Of a stretch of 64,000 nt of DNA, positions 35,918 through 44,913 are shown piece by piece. How positions within the stretch are numbered: position 1 is the stretch's first letter; each line of letters opens with the position of its first letter. A program made the position numbers and the translations under genes. The DNA comes from Candidatus Falkowbacteria bacterium (lineage in GTDB: Bacteria; Patescibacteriota; Patescibacteriia; Patescibacteriales; Patescibacteriaceae), in assembly GCA_016699775.1 (NCBI GenBank), contig CP065010.1:874852-938851 (forward strand), read 5' to 3'. The notes under the pieces are model-generated. The model worked only from the letters and a program-made list of their open reading frames with translations, did no database searches and was not told the origin of the DNA.

Positions 35918-37404
35918 ACTGATTTTGAAATTAGATCAGCCGCAATACGACCTGACTCAATAATGGTTGGCAATCCACTACCAGGATGGGTACCTCCACC
36001 AACAATATATAGCCCAGGAATATCCTCAAATTTATTATGTGGTCGCAAATAAAGCATTTGCCCAACAGTATGAGATAAATTAAAAACGGCGCCCTTGTAA
36101 ACATTGATCTTTTGCTCCCAGTCTTTTGGCGTAATAACACGCTCAACTTCAATATGCTTCTCAATATCATGCATCTCTGTTTTCTCAGCAATCTTTTTAA
36201 TAACTTTATCACGATATTCTTTCTTAATCGCATCCCATTCAATTGGTGCATCAAGGTTTGGAACCGGAACAAGCACATAAATTGTAGACTTACCGGCTGG
36301 TGCCAAAGTTGGATCAGTTACTGAAGCATTTTGAATATAAAATGAAGGATCATCGGGTAAAACTTTATTGGATATCTCATTAACATTGCGATGATAATCC
36401 TTGGCAAAAAAAATGTTATGGTGAGGAATGTCGTATTTGATATCCAAGCCCAAATAGAGCATAAAAGTTGAACAAGAATATGATCGCTTTTTAAGTTCGG
36501 CATCGGTCCATTTTCCACGTGCAGCTTCAGGAATTAATTGAGTCATACCAGCTGCAAAGTCGGCATTCATAATAACATAATCAGATCGATCAACCGAACC
36601 ATCTGCAAACTGAACACCAACCGCTTTACCTTTTTCTATCAAGATCTGTGTGACTGGTTTATTCAATACCACTCTGCCGTTCTCTTCTTCAACAATCTTG
36701 GCCATGGCTTCAGTAATTTTATGAACGCCACCAATTGGATGATAAATACCAAAAGCGTGTTCCATAAAAGATAGGATTGAAAACGAACCCGGACAATTCC
36801 AAGGTGACATGCCAAGATACTTTGCTTGAAACGTCATAACAATACGCATATCTTCGTGTTTGAAATACTTAGACAGCACTTTATACAAGGAAGTAAAGTT
36901 TTGCATAAACGGTAACGCCTTAAGCAATTTTGGTCTAAAATAATGATACCAACGTATATACGGTACTTTAAGACAAGGATACATAAGGTTAAATTTTCGG
37001 TTTTCTGCCTTATACCATCGATCATAACCATTTTCATCGCCGGGGAATAAACGAATAATTTCCTGTTTTAGTTTCTCTTTATCAGAATGCACCAAAAAAT
37101 TTCTACCATCATCAAAATTTAAACGGTACATTGTATCAAGACGTTTCATCTCCAAATAATCTCCAACCTTCCGACCGGCAGCCGCAAATATTTCTTCAAA
37201 AGCCTGAGGCAACATGACAAATGTTGGCCCCACTTCAAAAATATAATCACCTGCCTTAAGAGCTGAGGTCCTACCACCAACCTGTGCTTGTTTTTCATAG
37301 ACCACAACCTCATACCCTTGATGAGCTAAAATCATTGCTGAAGACAGCCCTCCAGGACCAGCACCAATAACAATTACCTTTTTTTGAGAATTATTTTTTT
37401 TCAT
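35914..37404 (-). CDS. CrtI-like FAD-dependent phytoene desaturase/isomerase family protein
   Basis: About 496 residues. The FAD dinucleotide fold VIVIGAGPGGLSSAM near residue 10-25, EKQAQVGGRTSAL and FEVGPTFVML near 60 match carotenoid desaturases. The C-terminal LYIVGGGTHPGSGLPTIIESGRIAAD closes the FAD site. The start at 37404 fits the family's N-terminus and overlaps the DUF2892 gene's 3' end by 14 bases. These enzymes desaturate phytoene or related polyenes or act on retinoids. No phytoene synthase lies in the window, so the substrate might be imported or made elsewhere. It heads a series with ABC1 kinase, SRPBCC and DUF2834 genes. Confidence 0.87.
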   Translation of the reverse strand: MKKNNSQKKVIVIGAGPGGLSSAMILAHQGYEVVVYEKQAQVGGRTSALKAGDYIFEVGPTFVMLPQAFEEIFAAAGRKVGDYLEMKRLDTMYRLNFDDGRNFLVHSDKEKLKQEIIRLFPGDENGYDRWYKAENRKFNLMYPCLKVPYIRWYHYFRPKLLKALPFMQNFTSLYKVLSKYFKHEDMRIVMTFQAKYLGMSPWNCPGSFSILSFMEHAFGIYHPIGGVHKITEAMAKIVEEENGRVVLNKPVTQILIEKGKAVGVQFADGSVDRSDYVIMNADFAAGMTQLIPEAARGKWTDAELKKRSYSCSTFMLYLGLDIKYDIPHHNIFFAKDYHRNVNEISNKVLPDDPSFYIQNASVTDPTLAPAGKSTIYVLVPVPNLDAPIEWDAIKKEYRDKVIKKIAEKTEMHDIEKHIEVERVITPKDWEQKINVYKGAVFNLSHTVGQMLYLRPHNKFEDIPGLYIVGGGTHPGSGLPTIIESGRIAADLISKSV

Positions 37405-37606
37405 ATTGTATCGGACAAGTATTTTTACCAATTAAAGCATAAAAACCACACCAACCCACGAGTGCTTCAAAAACAGTGAAAGCACCTAGTAAGGCAGTAA
37501 TTACCCGCAATTCCAGCGAAAAAGGGGCTAATAGAGCTAGTAACAATAACCCAACACCCATAGCTAGACGCAAATAACGATCAACTGAACCAATGTTTTT
37601 TTTCAT
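37391..37606 (-). CDS. DUF2892 (YgaP-like) membrane protein
   Basis: The protein has 71 residues. The opening MKKNIGSVDRYLRLAMGVGLLLLAL, a second helix and GWCGFYALIGKNTCP match the two-helix DUF2892 domain. It has the conserved Cys in the last loop. Such proteins are often fused to rhodanese domains; here it is alone and is the first gene of the CrtI-like operon, overlapping it by 14 bases. Confidence 0.85.
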   Translation of the reverse strand: MKKNIGSVDRYLRLAMGVGLLLLALLAPFSLELRVITALLGAFTVFEALVGWCGFYALIGKNTCPIQYEKK

Positions 37607-37903
37607 ATATATAATTAAGCAATCATTATAATAACACAGATAGTCAAAATAGATAAGATAAGCAAAAACTGAATTTAAGTTCAGTTTTAACTAATGCTGG
37701 GAATTATAAGGTAACATATTATAATTGACTCTACTATTAGTAATGAGAAAAATACTAAAATTATACCTATAATTAGCACATAATCATATGCCGAAGACGG
37801 TAAAGCCATCTAAAAAAGCAGGACATCTATATTTGACATTTTAAGAAATTTTATCTAATCTAAGGCTAGAACTTTAACATTTTCCAAACTTAAATAAATA
37901 ATC
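37607..37903. other. Divergent intergenic region with a hairpin
   Basis: A perfect inverted repeat AAAACTGAA/TTCAGTTTT with a six-base loop lies at about 37667-37690, and the plus-strand promoter lies at 37833-37861. A TATAAT at 37721-37726 has no good -35 partner. I see no RNA gene. Confidence 0.5.
37833..37861 (+). promoter_or_regulatory. Promoter of the 237-residue hypothetical gene
   Basis: TTGACA, a 17-base spacer and TAATCT; transcription would start about 35 bases before the ATG at 37904. Confidence 0.65.
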
Positions 37904-38617
37904 ATGAAAGAGATTAAAGAGTTTATTAAAGAGTTTATAGAAATAACACAAGTTCCTATTGGAATTGTTCCTAAAACAATAAGTCAATCTTGGCTAGGAG
38001 CAAAATTACCACTAACAAGCACAACAAATCAGGTCGGCAAAAACAATAATGATTTCTACATAGTCTCAACTGACGATGTCATCTCTGCCCTGAGAGCCCA
38101 AAATAAAAAAGATCTTGCCGAATATTTGGAAAAAAATAAAGACATTATTGGGCCAGATCGAGTTTTCAGAAAAAAACATTGCAAAAAAAGATTTGCTATG
38201 TTTCTTTCGCTACACTCTCATCTAAAAATAATCAGCAATCCCTCAGATTTAGCAATTTGTCTTTTCGCTAATGATGATGATCCACCCAATTATGGCTTTG
38301 TTATAACTCTTGGTCCAAAAAATAAGCATGAGATTATATGTGATTGTCCGCCTGCATTATCAAGAGATGAGGCATGCTCCGCTGTCAGAGACCTTCTTGA
38401 AATTTCATTAGATACATATAATGAGGTAATGAAAAAAGGTGAAAACAAAGAAAATGATTTAGTTAATTCACTTTATGTTGAGTCGCTTCAAGGTGACAAT
38501 GAAGAACCGCTTTCCGATATATCTTACTTAAATCAGGAAAGGATAAATAAAATTATTGCTTCGTTGGAAAAAAACAATCAAGTAATAACTTATGATGGGT
38601 CGCTTGAAAATTTCTGA
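37904..38617 (+). CDS. Hypothetical protein, 237 residues
   Basis: I recognise no family. The sequence is soluble, Lys/Asn-rich, with a Cys/Arg/Lys patch (RKKHCKKRF near 90), a strand region (FVITLGPKNKHEIICD) and an acidic C-terminal third. No signal peptide or membrane helix. It has a promoter before it and a terminator after it, so it is a single-gene unit. Slightly higher Lys/Asn content than its neighbours could indicate transfer, but I cannot measure this. Confidence 0.7.
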   Translation: MKEIKEFIKEFIEITQVPIGIVPKTISQSWLGAKLPLTSTTNQVGKNNNDFYIVSTDDVISALRAQNKKDLAEYLEKNKDIIGPDRVFRKKHCKKRFAMFLSLHSHLKIISNPSDLAICLFANDDDPPNYGFVITLGPKNKHEIICDCPPALSRDEACSAVRDLLEISLDTYNEVMKKGENKENDLVNSLYVESLQGDNEEPLSDISYLNQERINKIIASLEKNNQVITYDGSLENF

Positions 38618-38651
38618 CACGAGAAAAGTGAAAAAACTAGAATATTCTAAA

Positions 38652-38686
38652 CAATGGCTCCGAAACTTCGGGGTCATTTATTTTTT
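38652..38686 (+). terminator. Terminator after the 237-residue gene
   Basis: AATG-CTCCGAA, a two- to four-base loop, TTCGGGG-CATT, followed by TTTATTTTTT. It overlaps the stop of the convergent TspO-like gene. Confidence 0.7.
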
Positions 38687-39439
38687 ATACATAATTCTCA
38701 AAATAAAAAATATAAATAAAAGTAAACAGATTATTACGGTGACAGCAATGTTTGGATATTGCCCAGCAAAACCACCGGCCGATTGATGCTTAAGTAATAT
38801 ACCAAGATAAGCCCATACCAGAACTAAACCATAAACAATATTTCTATCTTTATTCATCCGTACTATTCCAATAAGTGCACCAACTAACAAAATAATACTT
38901 GTCCAAATATAATCGGCCATACCAAATCCATTCCAGCCAGTGCTCACTAAAAATACCGTAACATTGGCAATCGTCGCCACAGTGATCCAACCAAAGTAGA
39001 TGCTAAAAGGAGCCCAAATAAATATTTTTTCTATAAAACTAAATTTTTGCGTGCGTATAATATCAGCAATCTTAATAAGAAGAATTAAGAGTACTGCCAT
39101 GATCATCACTGAAAGTCCGATATAATCATAGTGCCAGCTAAATATCCAAGAAATATTTGCTATAGAGGTGGCAATAAAAAGCGGATTAATCTTATTTAAA
39201 AGTTCTTCCTTCTTTTGACTACTTTTTATAAATTGGTGAACTACATATCCTACTAGTAACAGATAAATTAAACCCCAAATAGAAAATGTCAGACCAGCCG
39301 GCGCGAAAAGGTTAGGATAGGCATCAGAAATTTCGCCTGTTGAACGATTATTAATTGGCAGTCCGTTAGCTAGAAAATTAACTACAACCATAGCAATATA
39401 AGCAATGGTTGCAAAGATCTTGAGAAATATTCCTTTCAT
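38678..39439 (-). CDS. TspO/MBR-like tryptophan-rich membrane protein
   Basis: The protein has 253 residues and seven or eight predicted membrane helices, longer than the five-helix classic TspO. The segment NGLPINNRSTGEISDAYPNLFAPAGLTFSIWGLIYLLL near 26-62 is typical of the long bacterial form; FAPAGLTFSIWGLIY corresponds to the family's Pro/Trp core. Family members bind porphyrins or other hydrophobic ligands. A SOUL-type haem-binding gene lies further along (46517-47152), but the two are not linked. Single gene. Confidence 0.7.
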   Translation of the reverse strand: MKGIFLKIFATIAYIAMVVVNFLANGLPINNRSTGEISDAYPNLFAPAGLTFSIWGLIYLLLVGYVVHQFIKSSQKKEELLNKINPLFIATSIANISWIFSWHYDYIGLSVMIMAVLLILLIKIADIIRTQKFSFIEKIFIWAPFSIYFGWITVATIANVTVFLVSTGWNGFGMADYIWTSIILLVGALIGIVRMNKDRNIVYGLVLVWAYLGILLKHQSAGGFAGQYPNIAVTVIICLLLFIFFILRIMYKK

Positions 39440-39608
39440 ATATTTTTATTAGTGTAATACTACCTTAAGTCTGGTGTTTTTTGAGGTAAAAGTCAATTAG
39501 CTGCGTTCTTAATAGTATAAGAATCCAAATTTCTTTGGATTTGACAAATACATTAGATCATCTTAATCTATAGTCAAAATAAAAAAACTAAATGAAAGGA
39601 ATGAAATA

Positions 39609-40112
39609 ATGGACTTTTACAATGAAATCGCAATATCAATCAAAAGATACAGAAGCCTTTTTATGTTCTTGATCAACTTAGGATTGGGATATGTCGAATA
39701 TCTTCTCGTATCCTATTTTATCAAGATCTTTAGCCTCTATTTGAGAAATAATCACGCCGAGGAGCTCACTTTTGTTATTGCATTAGGCATCATTATGCTT
39801 ATTGTTTTAATAACAATTGTATTCTACCAATGGGCAGTAACATTAGTCCTAATATTTAGAGGAACTATAAGATCGAAAGAGGAAACTGGTCTTAGATGGA
39901 TTTTTGAAAACTCTTTTATTATTGGAACATCATGCTTCTTTATTTCGTTCTTGATAATGGAAATTTGTATTTTCCTGTTTTTTCTTTTTAATGAAACTCT
40001 CAGCATATTCTGGGAAGTACCTTTTTCTCTATATGCAATTTTTTTGCTTTATGGGCTAATAAAAGGTATCAAAAAAGAATTCACAGATTTGAAATATAAA
40101 GATAGTATGTAG
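39609..40112 (+). CDS. Hypothetical four-helix membrane protein
   Basis: The protein has 167 residues and four membrane helices (about 15-42, 56-80, 96-120, 126-150), with a positively charged C-terminus. I recognise no family. A ribosome binding site (AAAGGA) is 8 bases before the ATG at 39609. Two hairpins follow, an exact GCCTCCTC/GAGGAGGC directly after the stop and a terminator at 40168-40204. Confidence 0.65.
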   Translation: MDFYNEIAISIKRYRSLFMFLINLGLGYVEYLLVSYFIKIFSLYLRNNHAEELTFVIALGIIMLIVLITIVFYQWAVTLVLIFRGTIRSKEETGLRWIFENSFIIGTSCFFISFLIMEICIFLFFLFNETLSIFWEVPFSLYAIFLLYGLIKGIKKEFTDLKYKDSM

Positions 40113-40204
40113 CCTCCTCAAGAGGAGGCAAGAATCAGGGACAAAAAAATTTTGCTCTTAAAACAAAGGCCAAATATAGCAATATATCTGGCTCTTTTTT
40201 TTAA
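40113..40204 (+). terminator. Two hairpins after the four-helix membrane protein gene
   Basis: GCCTCCTC-AA-GAGGAGGC lies right after the stop without a T-run. About 40 bases on, AGGCCA, an AT-rich inner stem and TGGCT followed by eight T residues form a normal terminator. Confidence 0.7.
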
Positions 40205-40284
40205 AAATAATATTATAACTGTCTATAGTTTTAAGTCGAAAACTACATAAAAAATAAAAATAATATTTTATCAAGTTTACAGTT

Positions 40285-41421
40285 TTACAAACTATTAAAA
40301 TCAGTATTGGAAATACCCATCCCTACATTTCGCATAATATAAAAAGCATCACTTGGTCTGCCGAGAAAATATCGCTTATTATCTTTTGGATTTATATACC
40401 AAGCTTCGCCTTTTCCTTCAACCTGAAGTAATATTCGACCGCGTTGAGCTTTCATAAAATTTGTATCTACTGATAATTTTCCTGCTCCCAAAGGATTGTA
40501 GTTGCCTAATAGTTCTGTTCTATCACTATGACCATCATCATCGGAATCAGCCTTATTCTTATTAGTACCAATTGCATCTTCAAATAAATCAGATAAAGCA
40601 TCGCCATCTTGATCCGCTCCGGACATTTGTTCAACACCAATTGTTATTTTTTTTAAATTATTATTTGTAATTCCAACACCTTGCTCTCTCATAATTACAA
40701 AAGCGTCATGGGGACGTCCCAAATAATATATATTTTTACTACTTGGATGGACATAGTAGGCTTTTCCTAGATCTTCAGTTTTTAAAAGAATGTTTCCCTT
40801 CAAACGATTATATAACGCAACATTCTTGATCGCCCTTGATTCAAGTTGAGAAGCCGGAGTTGGCGTAACTTCAATAACTGGAGGGGTTGGTGTTGGAGTA
40901 ATACTACAGGTTCGAGATAAAAGAGCTGTTTGATTGGTGGTCAATGTGCAAGAAGTTGGAGTGCGCGTAGCTACAGAACGAATTTGGGTACCGGCTGAAC
41001 AAGCTCCCCACTCTCCATATGTAACGGCAGAACAACTTGGAATCACAATCTCTGTTGAACAAACAGTTGTGACTGGTTCTACTATATATACGGCAGCTTC
41101 TGTCGGTAAAGTTACATAGCTCGTTCCTGGGGTAGTATTATTTGAACACACAACAACCAAGCCACTTTTTTTAACTTTAAAAGATTTAACAGCTGTAGTA
41201 TTAGCACCAACTTTAAATATTCCCGGGTTGGTAACAAAAAGCTGTCCACTATTAACAGACATATCGTTCGAAGTAGAGCCAGAAAAAATAATAAGACTGG
41301 TTGTTCCAGAATCAAGTGTAATATTAGAAATAGTAATATTACTATTGGCAGTAAAAGATGCCGACACAAAACTTGGTATTATAACTAAAATACCAACTAG
41401 TAAAAAGCTAAGACGTCGCAT
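40285..41421 (-). CDS. Secreted protein with thrombospondin type 3 repeats and paired YYxxGRPxDAF domains
   Basis: The protein has 378 residues. Signal peptide at about 1-21 (SFVSA). A beta-rich N-terminal part is followed by a TSP1-like Cys-rich segment YGEWGACSAGTQIRSVATR near 137-155 and a Pro/Thr linker. The C-terminal half has two related domains (GKAYYVHPSSKNIYYLGRPHDAFVIMR and GEAWYINPKDNKRYFLGRPSDAFYIMR) that flank a Ca2+-binding TSP3 stretch (DQDGDALSD and DSDDDGHSD). The same layout ends the protein at 42389-44662. It starts 4 bases after the gene upstream. Function not known; surface binding is likely. Confidence 0.75.
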   Translation of the reverse strand: MRRLSFLLVGILVIIPSFVSASFTANSNITISNITLDSGTTSLIIFSGSTSNDMSVNSGQLFVTNPGIFKVGANTTAVKSFKVKKSGLVVVCSNNTTPGTSYVTLPTEAAVYIVEPVTTVCSTEIVIPSCSAVTYGEWGACSAGTQIRSVATRTPTSCTLTTNQTALLSRTCSITPTPTPPVIEVTPTPASQLESRAIKNVALYNRLKGNILLKTEDLGKAYYVHPSSKNIYYLGRPHDAFVIMREQGVGITNNNLKKITIGVEQMSGADQDGDALSDLFEDAIGTNKNKADSDDDGHSDRTELLGNYNPLGAGKLSVDTNFMKAQRGRILLQVEGKGEAWYINPKDNKRYFLGRPSDAFYIMRNVGMGISNTDFNSL

Positions 41422-41425
41422 ATAT

Positions 41426-42115
41426 TTAGTAAATTACTCGCCAAGCATAGGATCCACTACCATCCTTTGCGCAAACTGTAACAGAGTCTGGACCCCCGGC
41501 ATCAACTTGCGTAAACCAAAATGTTCCACGTACCGAAGAATCACACAATGGTCTTGATGTGGTTGTATTTAATTTTATCCCTCCATTTACTTCTAATCGT
41601 TGAGTTGGTGTTGATGTCCCAACACCAAACCGTGCCTCATACATACCGCCATTAGCGGCATTAATATATGAATCTCCAACGGTTGAAAAGGAAAAAGCTC
41701 CCCCAGGGGCTGAAGCGCTAATTAATCTTTCACTCAAAGCAAGAAAAGAAGTCCCATCGTCATACTTTCTAATATTAAGAAAAGCAACATCAGGACCTAA
41801 TTGAATATCAGGGTTCATTACGCCACTGAATCTTAGATTGCCTTGATAAATTTCTAAACTTTGGCTTGGATTATTAGTTCCAATACCAACATATTCTGTA
41901 TTATTCTGACGCTTAATAACAAAGTTTCCATTATGGACACTAACATCACCTTTCAACGAAGTAACTCCTTCTACAAGCAAAGTGCCGGCAGTAGCAATAT
42001 CATTGCCTATGGTTGTTCCCGCCTGCACGACCATAAAGCCAAAAAGAAATATTGCAGCACAAGCTGAAAATACGATAACTTTAGTATTTACAAATAAATT
42101 TTTTATTTGCTTCAT
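41426..42115 (-). CDS. Secreted protein with phage tail-fibre-like VGIGTxxPxxxLE repeats
   Basis: The protein has 229 residues. An N-terminal helix/signal at 12-32 is followed by the repeat YVGIGTNNPSQSLEI near 76-90 and RFGVGTSTPTQRLEVNGGI near 162-180. Such repeats occur in tail fibres and in many CPR surface proteins and form beta-helical stalks. No chaperone (S74) autoprotease domain is visible at the end. It is cotranscribed with the following gene, 4 bases apart. Confidence 0.75.
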   Translation of the reverse strand: MKQIKNLFVNTKVIVFSACAAIFLFGFMVVQAGTTIGNDIATAGTLLVEGVTSLKGDVSVHNGNFVIKRQNNTEYVGIGTNNPSQSLEIYQGNLRFSGVMNPDIQLGPDVAFLNIRKYDDGTSFLALSERLISASAPGGAFSFSTVGDSYINAANGGMYEARFGVGTSTPTQRLEVNGGIKLNTTTSRPLCDSSVRGTFWFTQVDAGGPDSVTVCAKDGSGSYAWRVIY

Positions 42116-42329
42116 ATGTTAAATTTAATTAACCCCTACAAGGGATCATATTATTTATATACTATCACTTTTAGAAGAATATGTAACCTTAGTAAAATCA
42201 AAAAACATTAATGAGATATAATTTTTATACGGCAAAGCATATTTAATAATACCTGTTATAAACACATAGTCGAAAAGATGAAAACTTAAGAACCTTTTGA
42301 GGGCTTTAGTGAGCAAAAAATTATCAATG

Positions 42330-42366
42330 AATAAACCCAACTCTTTTGTTGTGAATCGGGTTTTTC
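42330..42366 (-). terminator. Terminator after the beta-propeller gene
   Basis: The minus strand reads AACCCGATTC, a loop, GAGTTGGGTT with two mismatches, then TTATTC. Weak T-run. Confidence 0.45.
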
Positions 42367-42388
42367 TATCTAGCAGAAATTTATGAGC

Positions 42389-44662
42389 TTAGAAGAGTGA
42401 ATTAAAATCTTCATTTGTTATCCCAAAGGACATTTTTTTCATAATATTGAAAACATCAGTCAGTCTACCAAGAAAGTAGCGTTTACTATCATTAGGATTT
42501 AAATACCATGCCTCTCCTTTTCCTTCAACTTGGAGAACAAAATGACCCAAGTGTTGTTTGACAAATTTTAGATCAAATACTTGTTTGCCTATTCCAAGTG
42601 GGTCATAGCTATTTTCTATTTCAATCCTATCAACATAGCCATCACCATCACTATCCGCTTTTGTTTTATCAGTACCTAAAGCATCCTCTAAGATATCAGT
42701 TAACCCATCATTATCTTGATCCAAACCACTCATGGAAGCCACACCAACGGGAATTTTTTTAAGATCAGCATTGGAAATACCCACTGCTTGTTGACGCATT
42801 ACTTCAAAGGCATCATTCGGTCTACCTAAGTAAAATATTTTTTTATCACGATGATGGACATAATAGGCTTTACCCGAATCATCAACTTTAAGTAAAATTT
42901 TTCCTTTTAATAAGTTATACAAACTATTATTGGAAAAATTAAACGACTCAAGTGGTTCATCAGGCGCAATAGGGGGATTTTGAATAACGGTCGGAGTTTG
43001 ATTTTCAACCACTGAAATCTCTGTACTTTGATAGTTAATAGTTGCGGATAAAATAGCACTTGAGCCCCCTGAGGAAGTATAGAATTTTACATACACATTT
43101 TTTGAACCATAAGCACAGGGTGAGACTAATGAAGATCCACCAATAGAACATACATTCCAGGATTTAGTAGGAGAATATAGTTCAAGATTAGTGTTAGAAA
43201 AATCAACTGAATTTGAAACTACTACATGAGTTATATCCGGACCAGTATTAAATGAAAGCACTACATCTGGAGAGCTAGTACTTATAGCACCGTTGTTTAT
43301 TTGAACAACAAGCCCACCTTCAGGAATGCGAGGAGGGTTAGAGAAAATAATCGATCCTCCACTAGGTTTTATATAAGCTATAGAATTATCAGTGGAGTCA
43401 CTAGAAAAAAATATACCATTAGACGGGTTTAATACACCGCCGTATCCATTTGGTACACCCGAAAATTTTGTAACATTGTCACTACCACCGTTAGTAGTAT
43501 AGATAATTGCATTACTAACTACATCTATTCCTTGTGGGTTAGATCCAGTTATTCCAATAATGCTCGATTCACCATCCTGTGTTATTTTACTAACGTTATT
43601 ACTACCAGTGTTAGATGTATATACATTTAGACCGTCACTGTCTATATCACTCGGGGATGAGCCGGTTGTACCAAGAACGGACGACATACCACCCGGGGTT
43701 ATTTTTGTAACATTGTCACTGCCAGAGTTGGCCGTATAAATATTGTCGCTACTATCAATCGTTATTCCTAGTGGACTTGTACCTGTTGTTCCAAGAATAG
43801 TGGAAACACCACCAGGAGTTATTTTTGTAACATTATTACTACCCGTGTTGGCAGTATAAATATTGTCACTACTATCAATAATGATATCACTCGGGGATGA
43901 GCCGGTTGTACCAAAAACCGACGACACACCACCTGGGGTTATTTTTGTAACATTATCACTGCCAGAGTTGGCCGTATAAATATTATCGTTAATATCAATC
44001 GCTATCCCTAGTGGATTTGATCCTGTTGTTCCAAAAATACTGGAAACACCACCGGGGGTAATTTTTGTGACATCATCACTGCCAGAGTTTGCAGTATAAA
44101 TATTTCCACTACTATCAATGGCTATATCAGCTGGAGAGGTGCCGGTTGTACCATGAACTGAAGAAACACCACCAGGCGTAATTTTCGTAACACTGTCACT
44201 AGAAAGATTTACTGTATAAAGATTGCCTAAATTATCGAACGTTATGTCCTGTGGATTTGAGTCTGTTGTTCCTAAAATACTTGGTGTAAAAATCAATTCT
44301 GATATAGGGATAGTGGCAACTATTGTCCCACTGCCAGTAGCTGAAATCGCAACATCAAAACTTCTGTTATTAAATGGGGCAACTTCTGTGATAGATTCAA
44401 CTGTTACGCCTGGCGCTGTAGATTGCGAGGTATTAATGTCTGAAATAGTGAAAGTGGAAAGATTAATAGCTGTTGCAAAAACTACTCTGAAAATCACTGG
44501 CACTGAGGAAGTTGGGTCAGCCTGACCTGATTTTTGATTAATTGTTACTGTAGGAATAGTCAAAATAGCTTGTGAATTATAGCCAAAACTGAACATGAAC
44601 ATTGAAAGTAAAAAAATTACTTTTATTTTCCTCCGTTTACTCATGATAAAATTGACCTTCAT
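42389..44662 (-). CDS. Secreted beta-propeller protein with Ig-like and TSP3/YYxxGRPxDAF domains
   Basis: The protein has 757 residues. Signal peptide at about 8-30. An Ig-like domain with TVTINQKSGQADPTSSVPV is followed by about seven 40-residue repeats from about 145 to 410 (NIYTANSGSDNVTKITPGG, then a TTGxSPxDI stretch). They form an NHL/Vgb-type propeller in which GTTG and ITPGG turns recur. A C-terminal half like the gene at 40285 has two YYxxGRPxDAF domains and DQDNDGLTD/DSDGDGYVD calcium loops. The repeats are near-identical at DNA level, so copy number could vary. A ligand is not predictable. Confidence 0.78.
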   Translation of the reverse strand: MKVNFIMSKRRKIKVIFLLSMFMFSFGYNSQAILTIPTVTINQKSGQADPTSSVPVIFRVVFATAINLSTFTISDINTSQSTAPGVTVESITEVAPFNNRSFDVAISATGSGTIVATIPISELIFTPSILGTTDSNPQDITFDNLGNLYTVNLSSDSVTKITPGGVSSVHGTTGTSPADIAIDSSGNIYTANSGSDDVTKITPGGVSSIFGTTGSNPLGIAIDINDNIYTANSGSDNVTKITPGGVSSVFGTTGSSPSDIIIDSSDNIYTANTGSNNVTKITPGGVSTILGTTGTSPLGITIDSSDNIYTANSGSDNVTKITPGGMSSVLGTTGSSPSDIDSDGLNVYTSNTGSNNVSKITQDGESSIIGITGSNPQGIDVVSNAIIYTTNGGSDNVTKFSGVPNGYGGVLNPSNGIFFSSDSTDNSIAYIKPSGGSIIFSNPPRIPEGGLVVQINNGAISTSSPDVVLSFNTGPDITHVVVSNSVDFSNTNLELYSPTKSWNVCSIGGSSLVSPCAYGSKNVYVKFYTSSGGSSAILSATINYQSTEISVVENQTPTVIQNPPIAPDEPLESFNFSNNSLYNLLKGKILLKVDDSGKAYYVHHRDKKIFYLGRPNDAFEVMRQQAVGISNADLKKIPVGVASMSGLDQDNDGLTDILEDALGTDKTKADSDGDGYVDRIEIENSYDPLGIGKQVFDLKFVKQHLGHFVLQVEGKGEAWYLNPNDSKRYFLGRLTDVFNIMKKMSFGITNEDFNSLF
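43440..44280 (-). repeat. Tandem repeat of about 120 bp encoding the propeller blades
   Basis: Roughly seven units of 120 bases inside the propeller gene, with phrases such as CCAGGAGTTATTTTTGTAAC (plus strand) recurring almost unchanged. Units alternate between two slightly different types (SGSDN and TGSNN). Confidence 0.8.
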
Positions 44663-44913
44663 ATATATTTACAATAATACCATATATTTTAGGTTGTTTC
44701 ATCCTAGTGTCGCTCCAAAAGACATCCCCTTATTTAATTAGTACTAATCAATAAAAGCCATTCATAATTCGTTTAAATGATGCCCAAATCCGAATACTCA
44801 GCTACTTATTTTGGGTAAATTCGGTAAGTGTTTTTAAGGGTACTAGATGCTTAATTGTTGATAATTTAGCCACTTATTTATAAGCCAAAACAAGACGTTA
44901 GAAGATTATAAGA

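Noticed and set aside
44663-44913. Non-coding RNA in the 250-base gap before the beta-propeller gene
   Set aside because: Some short complementarity (AATCCGAA and TTCGGT) is visible but no conserved RNA signature or promoter-terminator pair.
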